From a virus: a stretch of DNA of 41,168 bases. Position 1 is the first letter of the stretch. Every line of letters starts with the position of its first letter. This document shows, piece after piece, positions 1 to 7,266 of the stretch. Position numbers and translations under genes: made by a program. The stretch covers positions 1 through 41,168 of IMG/VR virus record IMGVR_UViG_3300002460_002971; one strand, written 5' to 3'. A model generated the notes under the pieces. The model was not told where the DNA came from and searched no databases. It saw only the letters and a program-made list of their open reading frames with translations.

Positions 1-1068
1 ATGGGAACGATCACAGCCCGCCCTCGCAAGGACGGAACAACGGGTTATACCGCCCAAATAAAGATCAAGCGAGGGGGGAGGTTTGTTTTTTCACAAGCCC
101 AGACCTTCGACCGAGAGGCAGCCGCGAAGGCTTGGATCAAGCGAAAGGAAGCGGAACTCGCCAAGCCGGGGGCGCTGGACGCGGCAATGAAGCCGAAAGG
201 CACCCTGTCTGACACGATTGACGAATACCTGCGTTTGAGCCGGAAGGACATCGGCAAGACCAAGGCGCAAGTGTTGGATACCATAAAGGGCCACGACCTT
301 GCCTCCAAGGCATTGGCCGACATCAGGTCGCAGGACGTGGTGGCATGGGCGCGGTGGCTTGGTGAGACGCGCCAGCCCCAGACAGTCCAGAACTACGTCT
401 CGCACCTGTCGGCGGTGTTCTCAGTGGCTCGGGCAGCGTGGGGCCACGACATCGACCGCAACATCATGCGGGATGCAAATGAAACGATGAAGCACTTCGG
501 CATCACGTCGAAAAGCGGAAAGCGCGACCGCAGGCCAACCGTGGATGAAATCAACCGGCTGATGGTGCATTTCGTGGACAGGGCCAAGCGCCGGAACTCC
601 ATGCCGATGCACCGCGTCATCGCCTTTGCGCTGTATTCATCCCGCCGCCAAGAGGAGATTACCCGCATCACATGGGCCGATCTTGAGGAAGGTCGCGTGA
701 TGGTGCGGGACATGAAGAACCCCGGAGAGAAGGTAGGCAATGACGTGTGGTGCGCCCTTGTGCCAGAGGCCGAGGCTATTGCGCGCGCGATGCCTAAACA
801 AGCCGCCCAGATCTTCCCGTTCAGCACCGACGCCATCAGCGCCGCGTTCACTCGCGCTTGCAAGGTGCTGGATATTGCCGATCTGCACTTTCACGATCTG
901 CGCCATGAAGGGGCATCGCGCCTCTTTGAAATGGGCTGGACGATTCCGCGCGTAGCCGAGGTGACGGGGCATCGGTCTTGGCAATCCCTGCAACGCTATT
1001 CCCACCTTCGACAGACCGGCGATAAGTGGGATGGCTGGGAATGGCTGCCTGTGGTCACCGCGCCCTGA
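1..1068 (+). CDS. int: Tyrosine-type site-specific recombinase (phage integrase), 355 aa
   Basis: This enzyme catalyses attP x attB strand exchange. The C-terminal half has the catalytic set of the lambda-integrase family: Arg216 in SSRRQEEI, His298 and Arg301 in HDLRHEG, His324 in GHRSW and the nucleophile Tyr333 in QRYSHL. Residues 65-160 look like the usual SAM-like core-binding domain, and the basic N-terminus fits an arm-binding domain. The ATG is the first base of the window, so the ribosome site and attL are outside it. The gene reads inward from the left edge, with a hairpin 10 bases past its stop. In the circular phage it would follow the PrtN-like gene at the other end. Confidence 0.95.
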   Translation: MGTITARPRKDGTTGYTAQIKIKRGGRFVFSQAQTFDREAAAKAWIKRKEAELAKPGALDAAMKPKGTLSDTIDEYLRLSRKDIGKTKAQVLDTIKGHDLASKALADIRSQDVVAWARWLGETRQPQTVQNYVSHLSAVFSVARAAWGHDIDRNIMRDANETMKHFGITSKSGKRDRRPTVDEINRLMVHFVDRAKRRNSMPMHRVIAFALYSSRRQEEITRITWADLEEGRVMVRDMKNPGEKVGNDVWCALVPEAEAIARAMPKQAAQIFPFSTDAISAAFTRACKVLDIADLHFHDLRHEGASRLFEMGWTIPRVAEVTGHRSWQSLQRYSHLRQTGDKWDGWEWLPVVTAP

Positions 1069-1078
1069 AACGACAAAA

Positions 1079-1104
1079 AGCCCCCCGCATTGCTGCGAGG
1101 GGCT
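1079..1104 (-). terminator. Hairpin with minus-strand T-run after int
   Basis: The arms AGCCCCCCGCA and TGCGAGGGGCT pair over 10 of 11 positions around a TTGC loop. On the minus strand the hairpin is followed by CTTTTTG, as in a Rho-independent terminator for leftward transcription. On the plus strand there is no T-run, so any stop for int transcripts would rest on the hairpin alone. Confidence 0.6.
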
Positions 1105-1143
1105 GAGTCCTGATCCTGCCAGACTGAAAATAATTACGCATTG

Positions 1144-1186
1144 AGTAACTTTTCCGCTTGACCGCAAGTTACTAATAACGTAACTT
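1144..1186. promoter_or_regulatory. Promoter-like element overlapped by three AGTAACTT repeats
   Basis: AGTAACTT (1144-1151) and AAGTTACT (1166-1173) form a perfect inverted repeat, and GTAACTT recurs at 1180-1186. The last two also form a 7-bp inverted pair. TTGACC at 1158-1163 followed after 17 bases by TAACTT at 1181-1186 resembles a sigma-70 promoter running into the gene at 1220. The repeats overlap both promoter boxes, as expected for an operator. The binding protein is unknown; the XRE protein at 1941 is one candidate. Confidence 0.45.
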
Positions 1187-1219
1187 ATAGGCATGGAAAC
1201 GCAGCAGGGAGTTACGCAA

Positions 1220-1546
1220 ATGACCACCTACACCTACACCGCAGCCGGAAACATCGAGACCGCTGAGAATGATCGCTTTAAGTGGTTTTTCCTCGCTGAC
1301 TCGTATGTGATGGACAAGGTTGAGGGACGTAGCCTCTATCTCCCCACCGCCGGCTACTCCAAAGCAACTGGCTTTGGCAGCGATCCCGCCGAAGCAAGCG
1401 TTGTGGCCGCAGCGCGCGCCTTTGTCGTCGACATCTACGCCGAAAATCAGCGACTGGAAAAAGCCCGCATCGACAGCGAGACGTATGACGAAAGCATCTC
1501 TGATTGGCTGACCCGCGACATGGACCGCGCCGACAGCAACAACTGA
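1220..1546 (+). CDS. Hypothetical protein, 108 aa
   Basis: I do not recognise a family. The ATG at 1220 is chosen because GGGAG stands 8 bases upstream; an upstream in-frame ATG at 1193 lacks this. The protein is acidic and probably soluble, with a helical C-terminal half (roughly residues 55-105) and no membrane segment. It is the first gene of a three-gene plus-strand group between the integrase and the end of the late operon. The preceding AGTAACTT-repeat promoter suggests regulated expression. Confidence 0.7.
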   Translation: MTTYTYTAAGNIETAENDRFKWFFLADSYVMDKVEGRSLYLPTAGYSKATGFGSDPAEASVVAAARAFVVDIYAENQRLEKARIDSETYDESISDWLTRDMDRADSNN

Positions 1547-1552
1547 TAAGAG

Positions 1553-1580
1553 TAGGCCCCGCCATTACTGACGGGGCCTA
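1553..1580. terminator. Perfect 9-bp hairpin after the 108-aa gene
   Basis: TAGGCCCCG and CGGGGCCTA are perfect complements around a 10-base loop, starting 6 bases past the stop codon. No T-run follows on either strand, so it is a terminator-like or mRNA-stabilising hairpin, not a textbook Rho-independent terminator. Confidence 0.45.
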
Positions 1581-1677
1581 TGATCTCGGCCAAAGCCAAA
1601 TCAAACACAGTGCAAGCTTAGATCCACCGGAGCGCGATGCCCGCTCCAACCACCCCCAAAGCCGCAAGGAGGCTGAC

Positions 1678-1944
1678 GTGACCAATAACACCGATCACCA
1701 GATCAAAGTCAACCGCGCCGTAAAGATGAGCGCCATCGGGTCGCACCCCCGCAGCGCGTCCGCCATGCTGGGCGCAATCCCCGATGATGTGATCGCGGCA
1801 CTGCCAGCCCGCCTCATCGCGCAGATGATCGACGCCAACTGGCAGTTGGCACAGGCCAGCAAGGCCCTTGCCGTGCGGGACGCCATCGCTGAGGGCATGA
1901 TCTGGGATGCCGCGCAGGCCAGCCATAGGGATATCGCAGCATGA
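1678..1944 (+). CDS. Hypothetical protein, 88 aa (GTG start)
   Basis: The family is not recognised. The GTG at 1678 is chosen because AAGGAGG lies 5 bases upstream; the longer open frame to 1504 has no such signal. Residues 25-80 look largely helical and Ala-rich (for example LIAQMIDANWQLAQASKALA). The stop overlaps the start of the XRE gene as ATGA, so the two are probably translated together. Confidence 0.7.
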   Translation: MTNNTDHQIKVNRAVKMSAIGSHPRSASAMLGAIPDDVIAALPARLIAQMIDANWQLAQASKALAVRDAIAEGMIWDAAQASHRDIAA

Positions 1945-2135
1945 CACCCGCAGAGTTTCGCACGGCCCGCAAGTCATTGGGCCTAACGGGCGAGGAGATC
2001 GCAGTCTACCTTGGGTATGGCTCAAAAACGCGGGTCAGCGCCGTCGAAAACGGTGAGACCGTGCCCACACAGACTGCCATCATCATGCAGTATTTGCTGA
2101 TCACGCCGCGTGACCAGTGGATAAAATGCCCCTGA
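1941..2135 (+). CDS. Small XRE/Cro-type helix-turn-helix protein, 64 aa
   Basis: The whole protein is one HTH domain: FRTARKSLGLTGEEIAVYLG followed by the recognition-helix stretch SKTRVSAVENGE, typical of XRE/Cro regulators. It has no effector or protease domain. It is coupled by ATGA to the upstream 88-aa gene. It could regulate the AGTAACTT-repeat promoter of its own group, or int; that link is inference. Transcription converges with the end of the late operon a few bases downstream. Confidence 0.75.
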   Translation: MTPAEFRTARKSLGLTGEEIAVYLGYGSKTRVSAVENGETVPTQTAIIMQYLLITPRDQWIKCP

Positions 2136-2141
2136 TCGCAG

Positions 2142-2252
2142 TCAGTCGGAGGCCAGCGCCGCCACCCGTCCCGCGCACTCACGCAAGGCTGATCGGTCAC
2201 ACCCCCACAGCACCGAGACATCCCGATCTGACAGCGCACGATGTTGCAGCAT
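2142..2252 (-). pseudogene. Rz1 C-terminus-like fragment, 36 aa from an internal ATG
   Basis: The segment RALSDRDVSVLWGCDRSALREC closely matches the C-terminal part of the Rz1-like lipoprotein at 4800 (shared RALSDRD, WG, DRSALREC). The frame is open back to 2297 but has no good start there: an ATG at 2295 is in another frame, so one indel would be needed to join it. There is no clear ribosome site at 2252. It may be the remnant of a duplicated lysis or tail gene, or a short real gene at the end of the late operon. Confidence 0.45.
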
Positions 2253-2306
2253 TTGTGGCGTAAGCCGCGCATAGAAATCGAGGCTGTGCGCGCATGTTCA
2301 CCCCGC

Positions 2307-2597
2307 TCAAATGCTGGTCTGGATGGTCAGCGCCTCATCCACGACAGTCTGCACCACGCCCGAGACTGTCACGCGCACCTGCAACTGATAGACGCCCGCC
2401 GACAGGGTGCCAGCCGCGAACAGCACCCGCACCGTGTCGGTATCCTCGATAGTCGCCACACCTTCGACCGTCGCGGCCCCAGCCTTAGCGGCATGGGCTA
2501 CGACCGTGCCGCCGGTCAGCGACGTGATCCCTGCCCCCGCCTCGAATGTCACCGGCACGGTGATGTCCAGTGTATCTGCCGCCCATGATCTGCTCAT
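2307..2597 (-). CDS. Small beta-rich tail-associated protein, 96 aa
   Basis: The family is not recognised. The sequence alternates hydrophobic and polar residues (DTLDITVPVTFEAG, YQLQVRVTVSGV) like a small immunoglobulin-like or fibre-associated beta domain. The ATG at 2597 overlaps the stop of the 474-aa repeat protein as ATGA, which decides the start and ties the two together. It is the last clear gene of the late operon. A structural or fibre accessory role is inferred from position and composition. Confidence 0.65.
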   Translation of the reverse strand: MSRSWAADTLDITVPVTFEAGAGITSLTGGTVVAHAAKAGAATVEGVATIEDTDTVRVLFAAGTLSAGVYQLQVRVTVSGVVQTVVDEALTIQTSI

Positions 2598-4018
2598 GCC
2601 GCCCTCCAAATTCCGTTGATGACATGGCCTGAGACGCGGCCCGCGATGCGGCTGGCCGCGACGATCCCAGACACGCTATGACCCCGCGCGACACCGGCCA
2701 CTGTGTTGGCCTGCACAGTGCCAGCGATGGTGACAGCCGAAACCACACCCGCGATCTGCAGGGTGGTGACGCGCGAAACGATACTTCCCACCGCCTGCCC
2801 CGTGACCTCGGCAGAGCCGTCCAGACTGCCACGCACCTGCACCGCGGCTATCGCAGATCCGCTGATGGACGCCTCGCCCTGCGCCGATGATGTGACGGCC
2901 ACCGATGCGGCAGCCTCGCCGGTGATGGTGACAGCCCCAGCCGCAGCGGCGCTGACCTGCACAGAGCCAATCGCTGACCCTGTAACGCTGACCTCACCTG
3001 ATGCGGCGCCAGTGATGCCGGAATCGCCGACCGTGCCAGTGGCCGACCCCGTGACAGTAGCCTCTCCCGACCATACCGCACTGACCTGCACGGATGCGCT
3101 GGCTGTGCCGGTGATTGAGGTTTCGCCCGCCATGACAGCAGAGACGGACACAGCCCCAGAGGCAGCGCCGCTGATCGATGCTGCGCCATCTGCCGAGGCC
3201 GAAACCGCGACAGACCCCGCCGCCGATCCGGTCAGGCCGACCGTGCCAGATCCTGCCGCCGCAACCGCGACCGAGGCGCTGGCCGATCCTGTTACGTCAG
3301 CCGTTCCGCTTGCAGTCCCAGTGACGCCAGAGGAAGCCGCAGGCCGCAGCGCCATCGTGACGGAGGCGTTGGAGTAGGTCGCGCTGTCAGATGCGCCGAA
3401 GGTCCATGCTGCCGGATCATATGCGCCAGAGGTCCACTCGACATACCCCATGCCCGAAGTGCAGTCGGTGTAGAGTGAAGTCCGCGCCACCTGCGTCCGA
3501 AAGTTCGATAGGTATGATGCCGCAAGCGTCCCGCTGGTGTCGCCCTTGTGTGCCGACATTCCGGCAACCACAATGACCGCGCCTGATGTTACAGGCGTGA
3601 TCGAAGGCGGGTTCGGAATGGCACTGTCTATTCCCGTATTTGTTGTGGACGCGACATCAAATGCCGTTGTGTCGTCCACCCCTCGAAAGACCTGAACGCA
3701 AACAATGCCAGGAACGCCAGCAGACCCTGTGCCACTTACTTGCACAGAAGCATCTGGTGATGCACCCATGCGCTTCCATGACAGCGACAGGTTTGCATCC
3801 GCATCAGTGTCATTCGAATAAAGTTCTGCAATTTCAGAATATCCGGTAGTTAATACACCGATGGACACATCAGAGGTATTAGTCAGCGCAACGGAGACTA
3901 ACACCATATCACCATCAGCAGGCGCGGAGGCCAATCCACCTGTCAATGCGAAGGTGACAGTCGTGCTGCCTGAGGCACTCAGCGCCTGCGTCTGCCCGCC
4001 GACATATTCAATCGCCAT
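2594..4018 (-). CDS. Repeat-rich fibre/appendage-like protein, 474 aa
   Basis: Residues 1-225 look like a globular beta-rich domain of the kind found in phage virion proteins. Residues 236-418 are about nine copies of a 20-residue unit with the pattern GxxxITGxAxxxVxV, rich in Ala, Ser, Gly and Val. A shorter-period tail follows (AGVV, AGTV, AGVA, SGIV, AGRV, NGI; 423-470). Such periodic beta sequences usually form beta-solenoids or triple-stranded shafts. AGGGGG stands 8 bases before the ATG. The place after the lysis genes fits a host-contact fibre or decoration, but no receptor domain is recognised. Confidence 0.7.
   Translation of the reverse strand: MAIEYVGGQTQALSASGSTTVTFALTGGLASAPADGDMVLVSVALTNTSDVSIGVLTTGYSEIAELYSNDTDADANLSLSWKRMGASPDASVQVSGTGSAGVPGIVCVQVFRGVDDTTAFDVASTTNTGIDSAIPNPPSITPVTSGAVIVVAGMSAHKGDTSGTLAASYLSNFRTQVARTSLYTDCTSGMGYVEWTSGAYDPAAWTFGASDSATYSNASVTMALRPAASSGVTGTASGTADVTGSASASVAVAAAGSGTVGLTGSAAGSVAVSASADGAASISGAASGAVSVSAVMAGETSITGTASASVQVSAVWSGEATVTGSATGTVGDSGITGAASGEVSVTGSAIGSVQVSAAAAGAVTITGEAAASVAVTSSAQGEASISGSAIAAVQVRGSLDGSAEVTGQAVGSIVSRVTTLQIAGVVSAVTIAGTVQANTVAGVARGHSVSGIVAASRIAGRVSGHVINGIWRAA
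2765..3313. repeat. About nine imperfect 60-bp repeats inside the fibre-like gene
   Basis: The DNA encodes the 20-residue units at residues 236-418 of the 474-aa protein. Copies are diverged at the nucleotide level but hold the 60-base period. The fifth copy is irregular (GDSGI replaces the V-V end), which shifts the register by three residues. Confidence 0.7.
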
Positions 4019-4030
4019 GCGTCAGACCCC

Positions 4031-4363
4031 CTAAACTGCGATCAGAGACGGTTGCTCCAACCCAGCATCACCGCTCACCACGGACCAGTCAGCACAGACC
4101 AGACCATCCTCTGCCGCCGCCACCGTCACGCGCAGCAGATACCCATCCGCATCTGGCGCCAGACTGACCACCTCGACCGAGCGGATGCAGTCGCCATATT
4201 GCGACAGGCTCTCGATACCTGCCGCCGAGACGGCATAGTCAAGCGCGCAGGCTGGCCGATCCAGCGCCAGCCTGACCACGCCCTGACCGGATGCGGCGAC
4301 GCGCACCGCTGCAATAACGGCCTGCCCCGCGATCAGATCAATGCTGCCCGACCAGTGCTGCAT
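4031..4363 (-). CDS. Hypothetical virion-associated protein, 110 aa
   Basis: The family is not recognised. The ATG at 4363 lies one base past the stop of the upstream 140-aa gene; a GTG at 4372 would add three residues. The sequence is mostly beta and ends acidic. It sits in the block of probable tail-fibre accessory genes downstream of the spanins. Confidence 0.6.
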   Translation of the reverse strand: MQHWSGSIDLIAGQAVIAAVRVAASGQGVVRLALDRPACALDYAVSAAGIESLSQYGDCIRSVEVVSLAPDADGYLLRVTVAAAEDGLVCADWSVVSGDAGLEQPSLIAV

Positions 4364-4364
4364 G

Positions 4365-4787
4365 TCAGGCACCGTTGGCGGTCAGAGTAAATGTGGAGAT
4401 CGAAATCTGAACGCCTGCGACCAGATCAGCCGTCGCCTGCGCCAGCTTCAGATCACCTGTGCCACCATCGGCAGCACTTTGCGAGACGGTCCCCTGCATG
4501 TGACAGGTCACACCATCCGAGGCGTAGATCCTGAAATGCGCCGCTGTGCCGGTCGCATCGGCAGCGGTGTCCTGCCACGTCCCAGCCAGCGCCTTGGCCC
4601 CAGCCGAGGCCGCAGCCATCCAGTCAGACGGCAGGGCCATCGTTGCCAGCACCGTGCCAGCATCCGCCGTGGCACAGGTCGCAGGCACAGCGCCGGTGCG
4701 GATTTTCAGGATGGCCGAGGCACCGATGGCCGTCTCGATAGCATCAAGCCACGCATTGCGCGCAGCCACGGAAAATTGGAACGACAT
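4365..4787 (-). CDS. Hypothetical phage structural-type protein, 140 aa
   Basis: An N-terminal helix (FSVAARNAWLDAIETAIG) precedes an Ala/Gly/Thr-rich beta section. I have the impression of a recurrent small protein found near tail-fibre genes, but cannot name the family. AGAGG lies 9 bases before the ATG at 4787. The gene follows Rz1 by 12 bases on the same strand. Confidence 0.6.
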   Translation of the reverse strand: MSFQFSVAARNAWLDAIETAIGASAILKIRTGAVPATCATADAGTVLATMALPSDWMAAASAGAKALAGTWQDTAADATGTAAHFRIYASDGVTCHMQGTVSQSAADGGTGDLKLAQATADLVAGVQISISTFTLTANGA

Positions 4788-4799
4788 AGTGGTATCCTC

Positions 4800-5003
4800 T
4801 CAAAGTTGCGATTTCAGACGCGCGCCGCATTCGCGCAGCGCGGATCGGTCCCGACCCCACATCACCTCGATGTCACGGTCAGACAGCGCGCGATCCGGCA
4901 GCACCACCGGATCAGCGCAGGGCGGAAGGGCGGGCTTACCGGAGATTGAGCCGCCGCACGCGGTCAACAGACAGGCACTGAGGCACAGCAACAGGGTCCG
5001 CAT
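4800..5003 (-). CDS. Rz1-like outer-membrane spanin lipoprotein, 67 aa
   Basis: The protein begins MRTLLLCLSACLLTACGG, a signal peptide with lipobox LTAC whose Cys16 would be lipidated. A short Pro-containing periplasmic stretch follows. Its start lies inside the Rz-like gene in another frame (68-base overlap), the hallmark of Rz/Rz1 pairs. In lysis the two subunits bridge and fuse inner and outer membranes after the endolysin has cut peptidoglycan. The C-terminal motif RALSDRD...DRSALREC recurs at 2142. Confidence 0.85.
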   Translation of the reverse strand: MRTLLLCLSACLLTACGGSISGKPALPPCADPVVLPDRALSDRDIEVMWGRDRSALRECGARLKSQL

Positions 5004-5208
5004 AGGCTCGATCCTCCAATTCGCGGGCCAGCAGCCGCGCCTCTTGTTCGGCAGCCGCCAGCTGGCGCGCAGCCTCTGCGTCGGCCTCGGCCTGCACCAA
5101 GGCTGCCGCGACATGCCGCGCCTCGTTATCCCGCTGGCCTTTGACATAGCCCGCCCCGCCCGCGCCAAGCGCCAGCAGCAGCGCGCCGATGATGATGTAG
5201 GGGTTCAT
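4936..5208 (-). CDS. Rz-like inner-membrane spanin, 90 aa
   Basis: MNPYIIIGALLLALGAGGAG is a single N-terminal membrane anchor. It is followed by an Ala/Glu/Gln-rich helix (about residues 28-70) that should form the periplasmic coiled coil of an i-spanin. The ATG at 5208 overlaps the stop of the preceding 26-aa ORF, and the Rz1-like gene is nested in its 3' part. Length and layout fit lambda Rz-type spanins, though it is shorter than lambda Rz. Confidence 0.85.
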   Translation of the reverse strand: MNPYIIIGALLLALGAGGAGYVKGQRDNEARHVAAALVQAEADAEAARQLAAAEQEARLLARELEDRAYADPVAVPQCLSVDRVRRLNLR

Positions 5209-5285
5209 CGATGCCGCCTCACACCCACCCCCAGCCGGTGCAGCAGCAGCGTCAGCCGCCAGTCCAAGATCGGGGGGAAGATCAT
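5205..5285 (-). CDS. 26-aa ORF coupled between endolysin and Rz
   Basis: The ORF starts with an ATGA overlap on the endolysin stop and ends with an ATGA overlap on the Rz start. It encodes a short, basic, partly hydrophobic peptide (MIFPPILDWRLTLLLHRLG...). It may be a real micro-protein of the lysis cassette, or only a translational bridge that carries ribosomes from endolysin to Rz. No family is recognised. Confidence 0.4.
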   Translation of the reverse strand: MIFPPILDWRLTLLLHRLGVGVRRHR

Positions 5286-5761
5286 AGCCGTGCCATCTGG
5301 AAGTGCATGGCATCCGCACCCCACAGCCTGATTGCAGGCAGCCAGCCGTGCTTTTCCATGATATCCAGAAAGTCGGCATATTCCGGCTTGCAGAACAGCG
5401 CGTCCGGGCAGCGCACCTTCAGACCGTTGGGCGCGGCGTAGAAATCGACCGCACACCCGTAGGCGTGCATCGACCAGCTGGTGCCGCCGCGCATCTGCCG
5501 GTGGGCATAGCCGCCTGCAAACCGATCAATCCCCAGCGCTTGCACCCGTGCCAGCCCATAGACTGCCTGCACCTCTGTCATGGCCGCGACAAAGGGGGCG
5601 GTGCATTTCTGGTGCAACTGCACCCGCCGCGTGGTTTTCGCCAGATCCCAGTCGAGACGAAGCGCAAACGGCAGATCGACCATCGCCAGCCGCGCTTGAA
5701 TTTCGGGGCCGGGCTTGCCGTAAAAGGTGCCGACCTCGGATTGCCTTGGCAGTTTCATCAT
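5282..5761 (-). CDS. Endolysin: M15-family D-Ala-D-Ala carboxypeptidase/L,D-endopeptidase, 159 aa
   Basis: The zinc ligands of the M15 (VanY-like) fold are visible: His99 and Asp106 in SMHAYGCAVDF and His153 in DAMHFQ. The preceding HRQMRGGTSWS matches the usual substrate-side region. The enzyme would cleave peptidoglycan stem peptides. It has no signal peptide or SAR segment, so release depends on the holin. The start MMKLPRQS overlaps the upstream 57-aa membrane gene, and the neighbours are holin upstream and spanins downstream. Confidence 0.9.
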   Translation of the reverse strand: MMKLPRQSEVGTFYGKPGPEIQARLAMVDLPFALRLDWDLAKTTRRVQLHQKCTAPFVAAMTEVQAVYGLARVQALGIDRFAGGYAHRQMRGGTSWSMHAYGCAVDFYAAPNGLKVRCPDALFCKPEYADFLDIMEKHGWLPAIRLWGADAMHFQMARL

Positions 5762-5931
5762 CTTCCCCCGATCCGTTGCGCGGCCCAGTCAATCGCCGCA
5801 TGTGTGATGTCGTGGGCGCGCGTCCGCGCCACCTCGCGCTGTGTCGGGGGCAACGCGGCATAGACCCCGCAGACCACCAGCAGCACCGCATAGACGCGCA
5901 CCCGGCGCAGGCTGGCGCGGGTCTTATCCAT
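5758..5931 (-). CDS. Small single-span membrane protein of the lysis cassette, 57 aa
   Basis: The start MDKTRAS is chosen because it overlaps the holin stop; an upstream ATG at 5943 is possible. After a basic N-terminus, residues about 13-28 (VYAVLLVVCGVYAALP) form one membrane segment, followed by a soluble tail. Between holin and endolysin it could be a second holin, a holin modulator or an accessory protein. The sequence does not decide. Confidence 0.65.
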   Translation of the reverse strand: MDKTRASLRRVRVYAVLLVVCGVYAALPPTQREVARTRAHDITHAAIDWAAQRIGGR

Positions 5932-6229
5932 TGTCGGACCCACCGCCCAACCGCGTCTTGATCAGCTCTTTGACAAACTGCCGATCCCCGATCAGCGCCG
6001 TGGTGACATCGAGGGCCAGCATCCCGAAAGCCATGATCGCCACCGTCGCTGCCGTCTCTGACCCGCGCAGGTATTGTGCCAGCGTGGGCGACAGGCCGAC
6101 CGCCAGAAAGGCCGAGGCGACGGTCTTGACCACCCGCCGCCACAGTGCCTCTTTCTCGGCATCACGGCTGGCGGCATACAGCACCATCCCGATCAGCACG
6201 GCCCAGTATTCCAGCGGTTTGTTGAGCAT
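5924..6229 (-). CDS. Putative holin, 101 aa
   Basis: Two or three hydrophobic segments (about residues 8-20, 34-50 and 59-80, the last being VAIMAFGMLALDVTTALIG) are linked by short charged loops, and the C-terminus is basic. Size and position just upstream of the endolysin fit a holin that forms the inner-membrane lesion. The ATG at 6229 has GAGG 5 bases upstream; a longer frame reaching 6292 overlaps a terminator and is less likely. Confidence 0.75.
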   Translation of the reverse strand: MLNKPLEYWAVLIGMVLYAASRDAEKEALWRRVVKTVASAFLAVGLSPTLAQYLRGSETAATVAIMAFGMLALDVTTALIGDRQFVKELIKTRLGGGSDNG

Positions 6230-6292
6230 ATCGGCCTCATGTGCTGTGGCAAAAAGCGGCGCACGCGGATCAGCGCGGCACCCTGCAGGCAT

Positions 6293-6314
6293 AAAAAAAC
6301 CGCGACGGGCGCGG
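6293..6314 (-). terminator. Rho-independent terminator before the lysis cassette
   Basis: On the minus strand CCGCG-CCCGT-CGCGG is followed by seven T residues. It stands between the 109-aa tail-region gene and the holin, inside the late operon. It would limit read-through into the lysis genes unless late transcription is antiterminated or lysis has its own promoter. Confidence 0.75.
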
Positions 6315-6340
6315 GCTGGCTTAGGAAATATCAGGCCGGA

Positions 6341-6670
6341 TCAGACCGCGATCTGCATCGCGGCTTCGAACATCGCGTCCATCTGGGCATCGGTGTAGCC
6401 GAGCAGGTAGCCCAATTCGTCAATCGTCTGGCTGGTGCGCCGCCATTCCATCGCGCTATTGATCGTCTCGCGCATGGCCCATGGGGTCGCAGGATCTGCG
6501 GCCATAGAATCCAGCGCGGCGCAGACATCAGCCCCCAGCGTCAAGCGGCCCTGCAACCGGCTGCATTTGGCAGAGGCGCGCCAACCATCCAGATCGATCA
6601 GTGGCATATCCTCCGGCGTCGCAGGGCGCAGGATCGGGGTATCCCCATCATAGACCAACACGTTCGTCAT
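6341..6670 (-). CDS. Hypothetical tail-region protein, 109 aa
   Basis: The protein is acidic and mostly helical, with no membrane segment. Its middle (DGWRASAKCSRLQGRLTLGA) and C-terminus (TIDELGYLLGYTDAQMDAMF) read like small fibre-assembly or accessory proteins near tail genes, but I cannot name a family. The start overlaps the stop of the 199-aa gene as ATGA, so it belongs to the tail block. A strong terminator follows. Confidence 0.7.
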   Translation of the reverse strand: MTNVLVYDGDTPILRPATPEDMPLIDLDGWRASAKCSRLQGRLTLGADVCAALDSMAADPATPWAMRETINSAMEWRRTSQTIDELGYLLGYTDAQMDAMFEAAMQIAV

Positions 6671-7266
6671 TGCAGAGACCTCCGATAGAGATAGAGTTTG
6701 CCAGCAGAGGTATTGGTTGTGAATGACACCCTTGCCTTTCCGATCTTTTGCGCCGCGCTATGGGCAAAGACAGTTGCTATGCCACCACCAGCAACGGGGG
6801 TAGTCGATGTCACGCCGGTAACATCTGATATGATGACATGCGCCCCCATACTGCGCCGCACCTGAGGCAGCTCGATTTTACCGTTCACCGTGCTGACGGG
6901 TGACAACAGCACAAAAGCGGACGAATAGGCCGCAGCCGTATCCCGATAAAGCTCGATCCTGAAATCAACCCCGGTGCCTGCTTTTTTCAGGTCATCAAAG
7001 ATGATCATGTATTCATAACCATCTGCGAAGGCGGGCGTTTCGATACTTGCAACCGCGCCATGCACGGCGAAGTCATAGAACTTTCCATCGCCCGTGCCGT
7101 TCAGCGTGCTGTTATAGGGATGCCACCCCGCCGCCGTGACGGGCGCTCCAATCGCCCCCTCGGCAATCGCAATAGGATCATCCCGCAGCGCGGTGATAAG
7201 TTCCTGCGTGACCGGGCTGTCCTGATCGATATCGCCGTTCGGGATGCCGGTATAAGCTGTCGTCAT
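6667..7266 (-). CDS. Probable tail fibre/tip-distal protein, 199 aa
   Basis: The sequence is beta-rich and lacks cysteine and membrane segments. The C-terminal half (for example GKARVSFTTNTSAGKLYLYRR) looks like a jelly-roll or fibre-head domain. The start overlaps the stop of the tail-tip gene (TGATG) and the end overlaps the next gene (ATGA). A fibre or attachment role is inferred from position just after the hub-like protein. Confidence 0.65.
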   Translation of the reverse strand: MTTAYTGIPNGDIDQDSPVTQELITALRDDPIAIAEGAIGAPVTAAGWHPYNSTLNGTGDGKFYDFAVHGAVASIETPAFADGYEYMIIFDDLKKAGTGVDFRIELYRDTAAAYSSAFVLLSPVSTVNGKIELPQVRRSMGAHVIISDVTGVTSTTPVAGGGIATVFAHSAAQKIGKARVSFTTNTSAGKLYLYRRSLQ

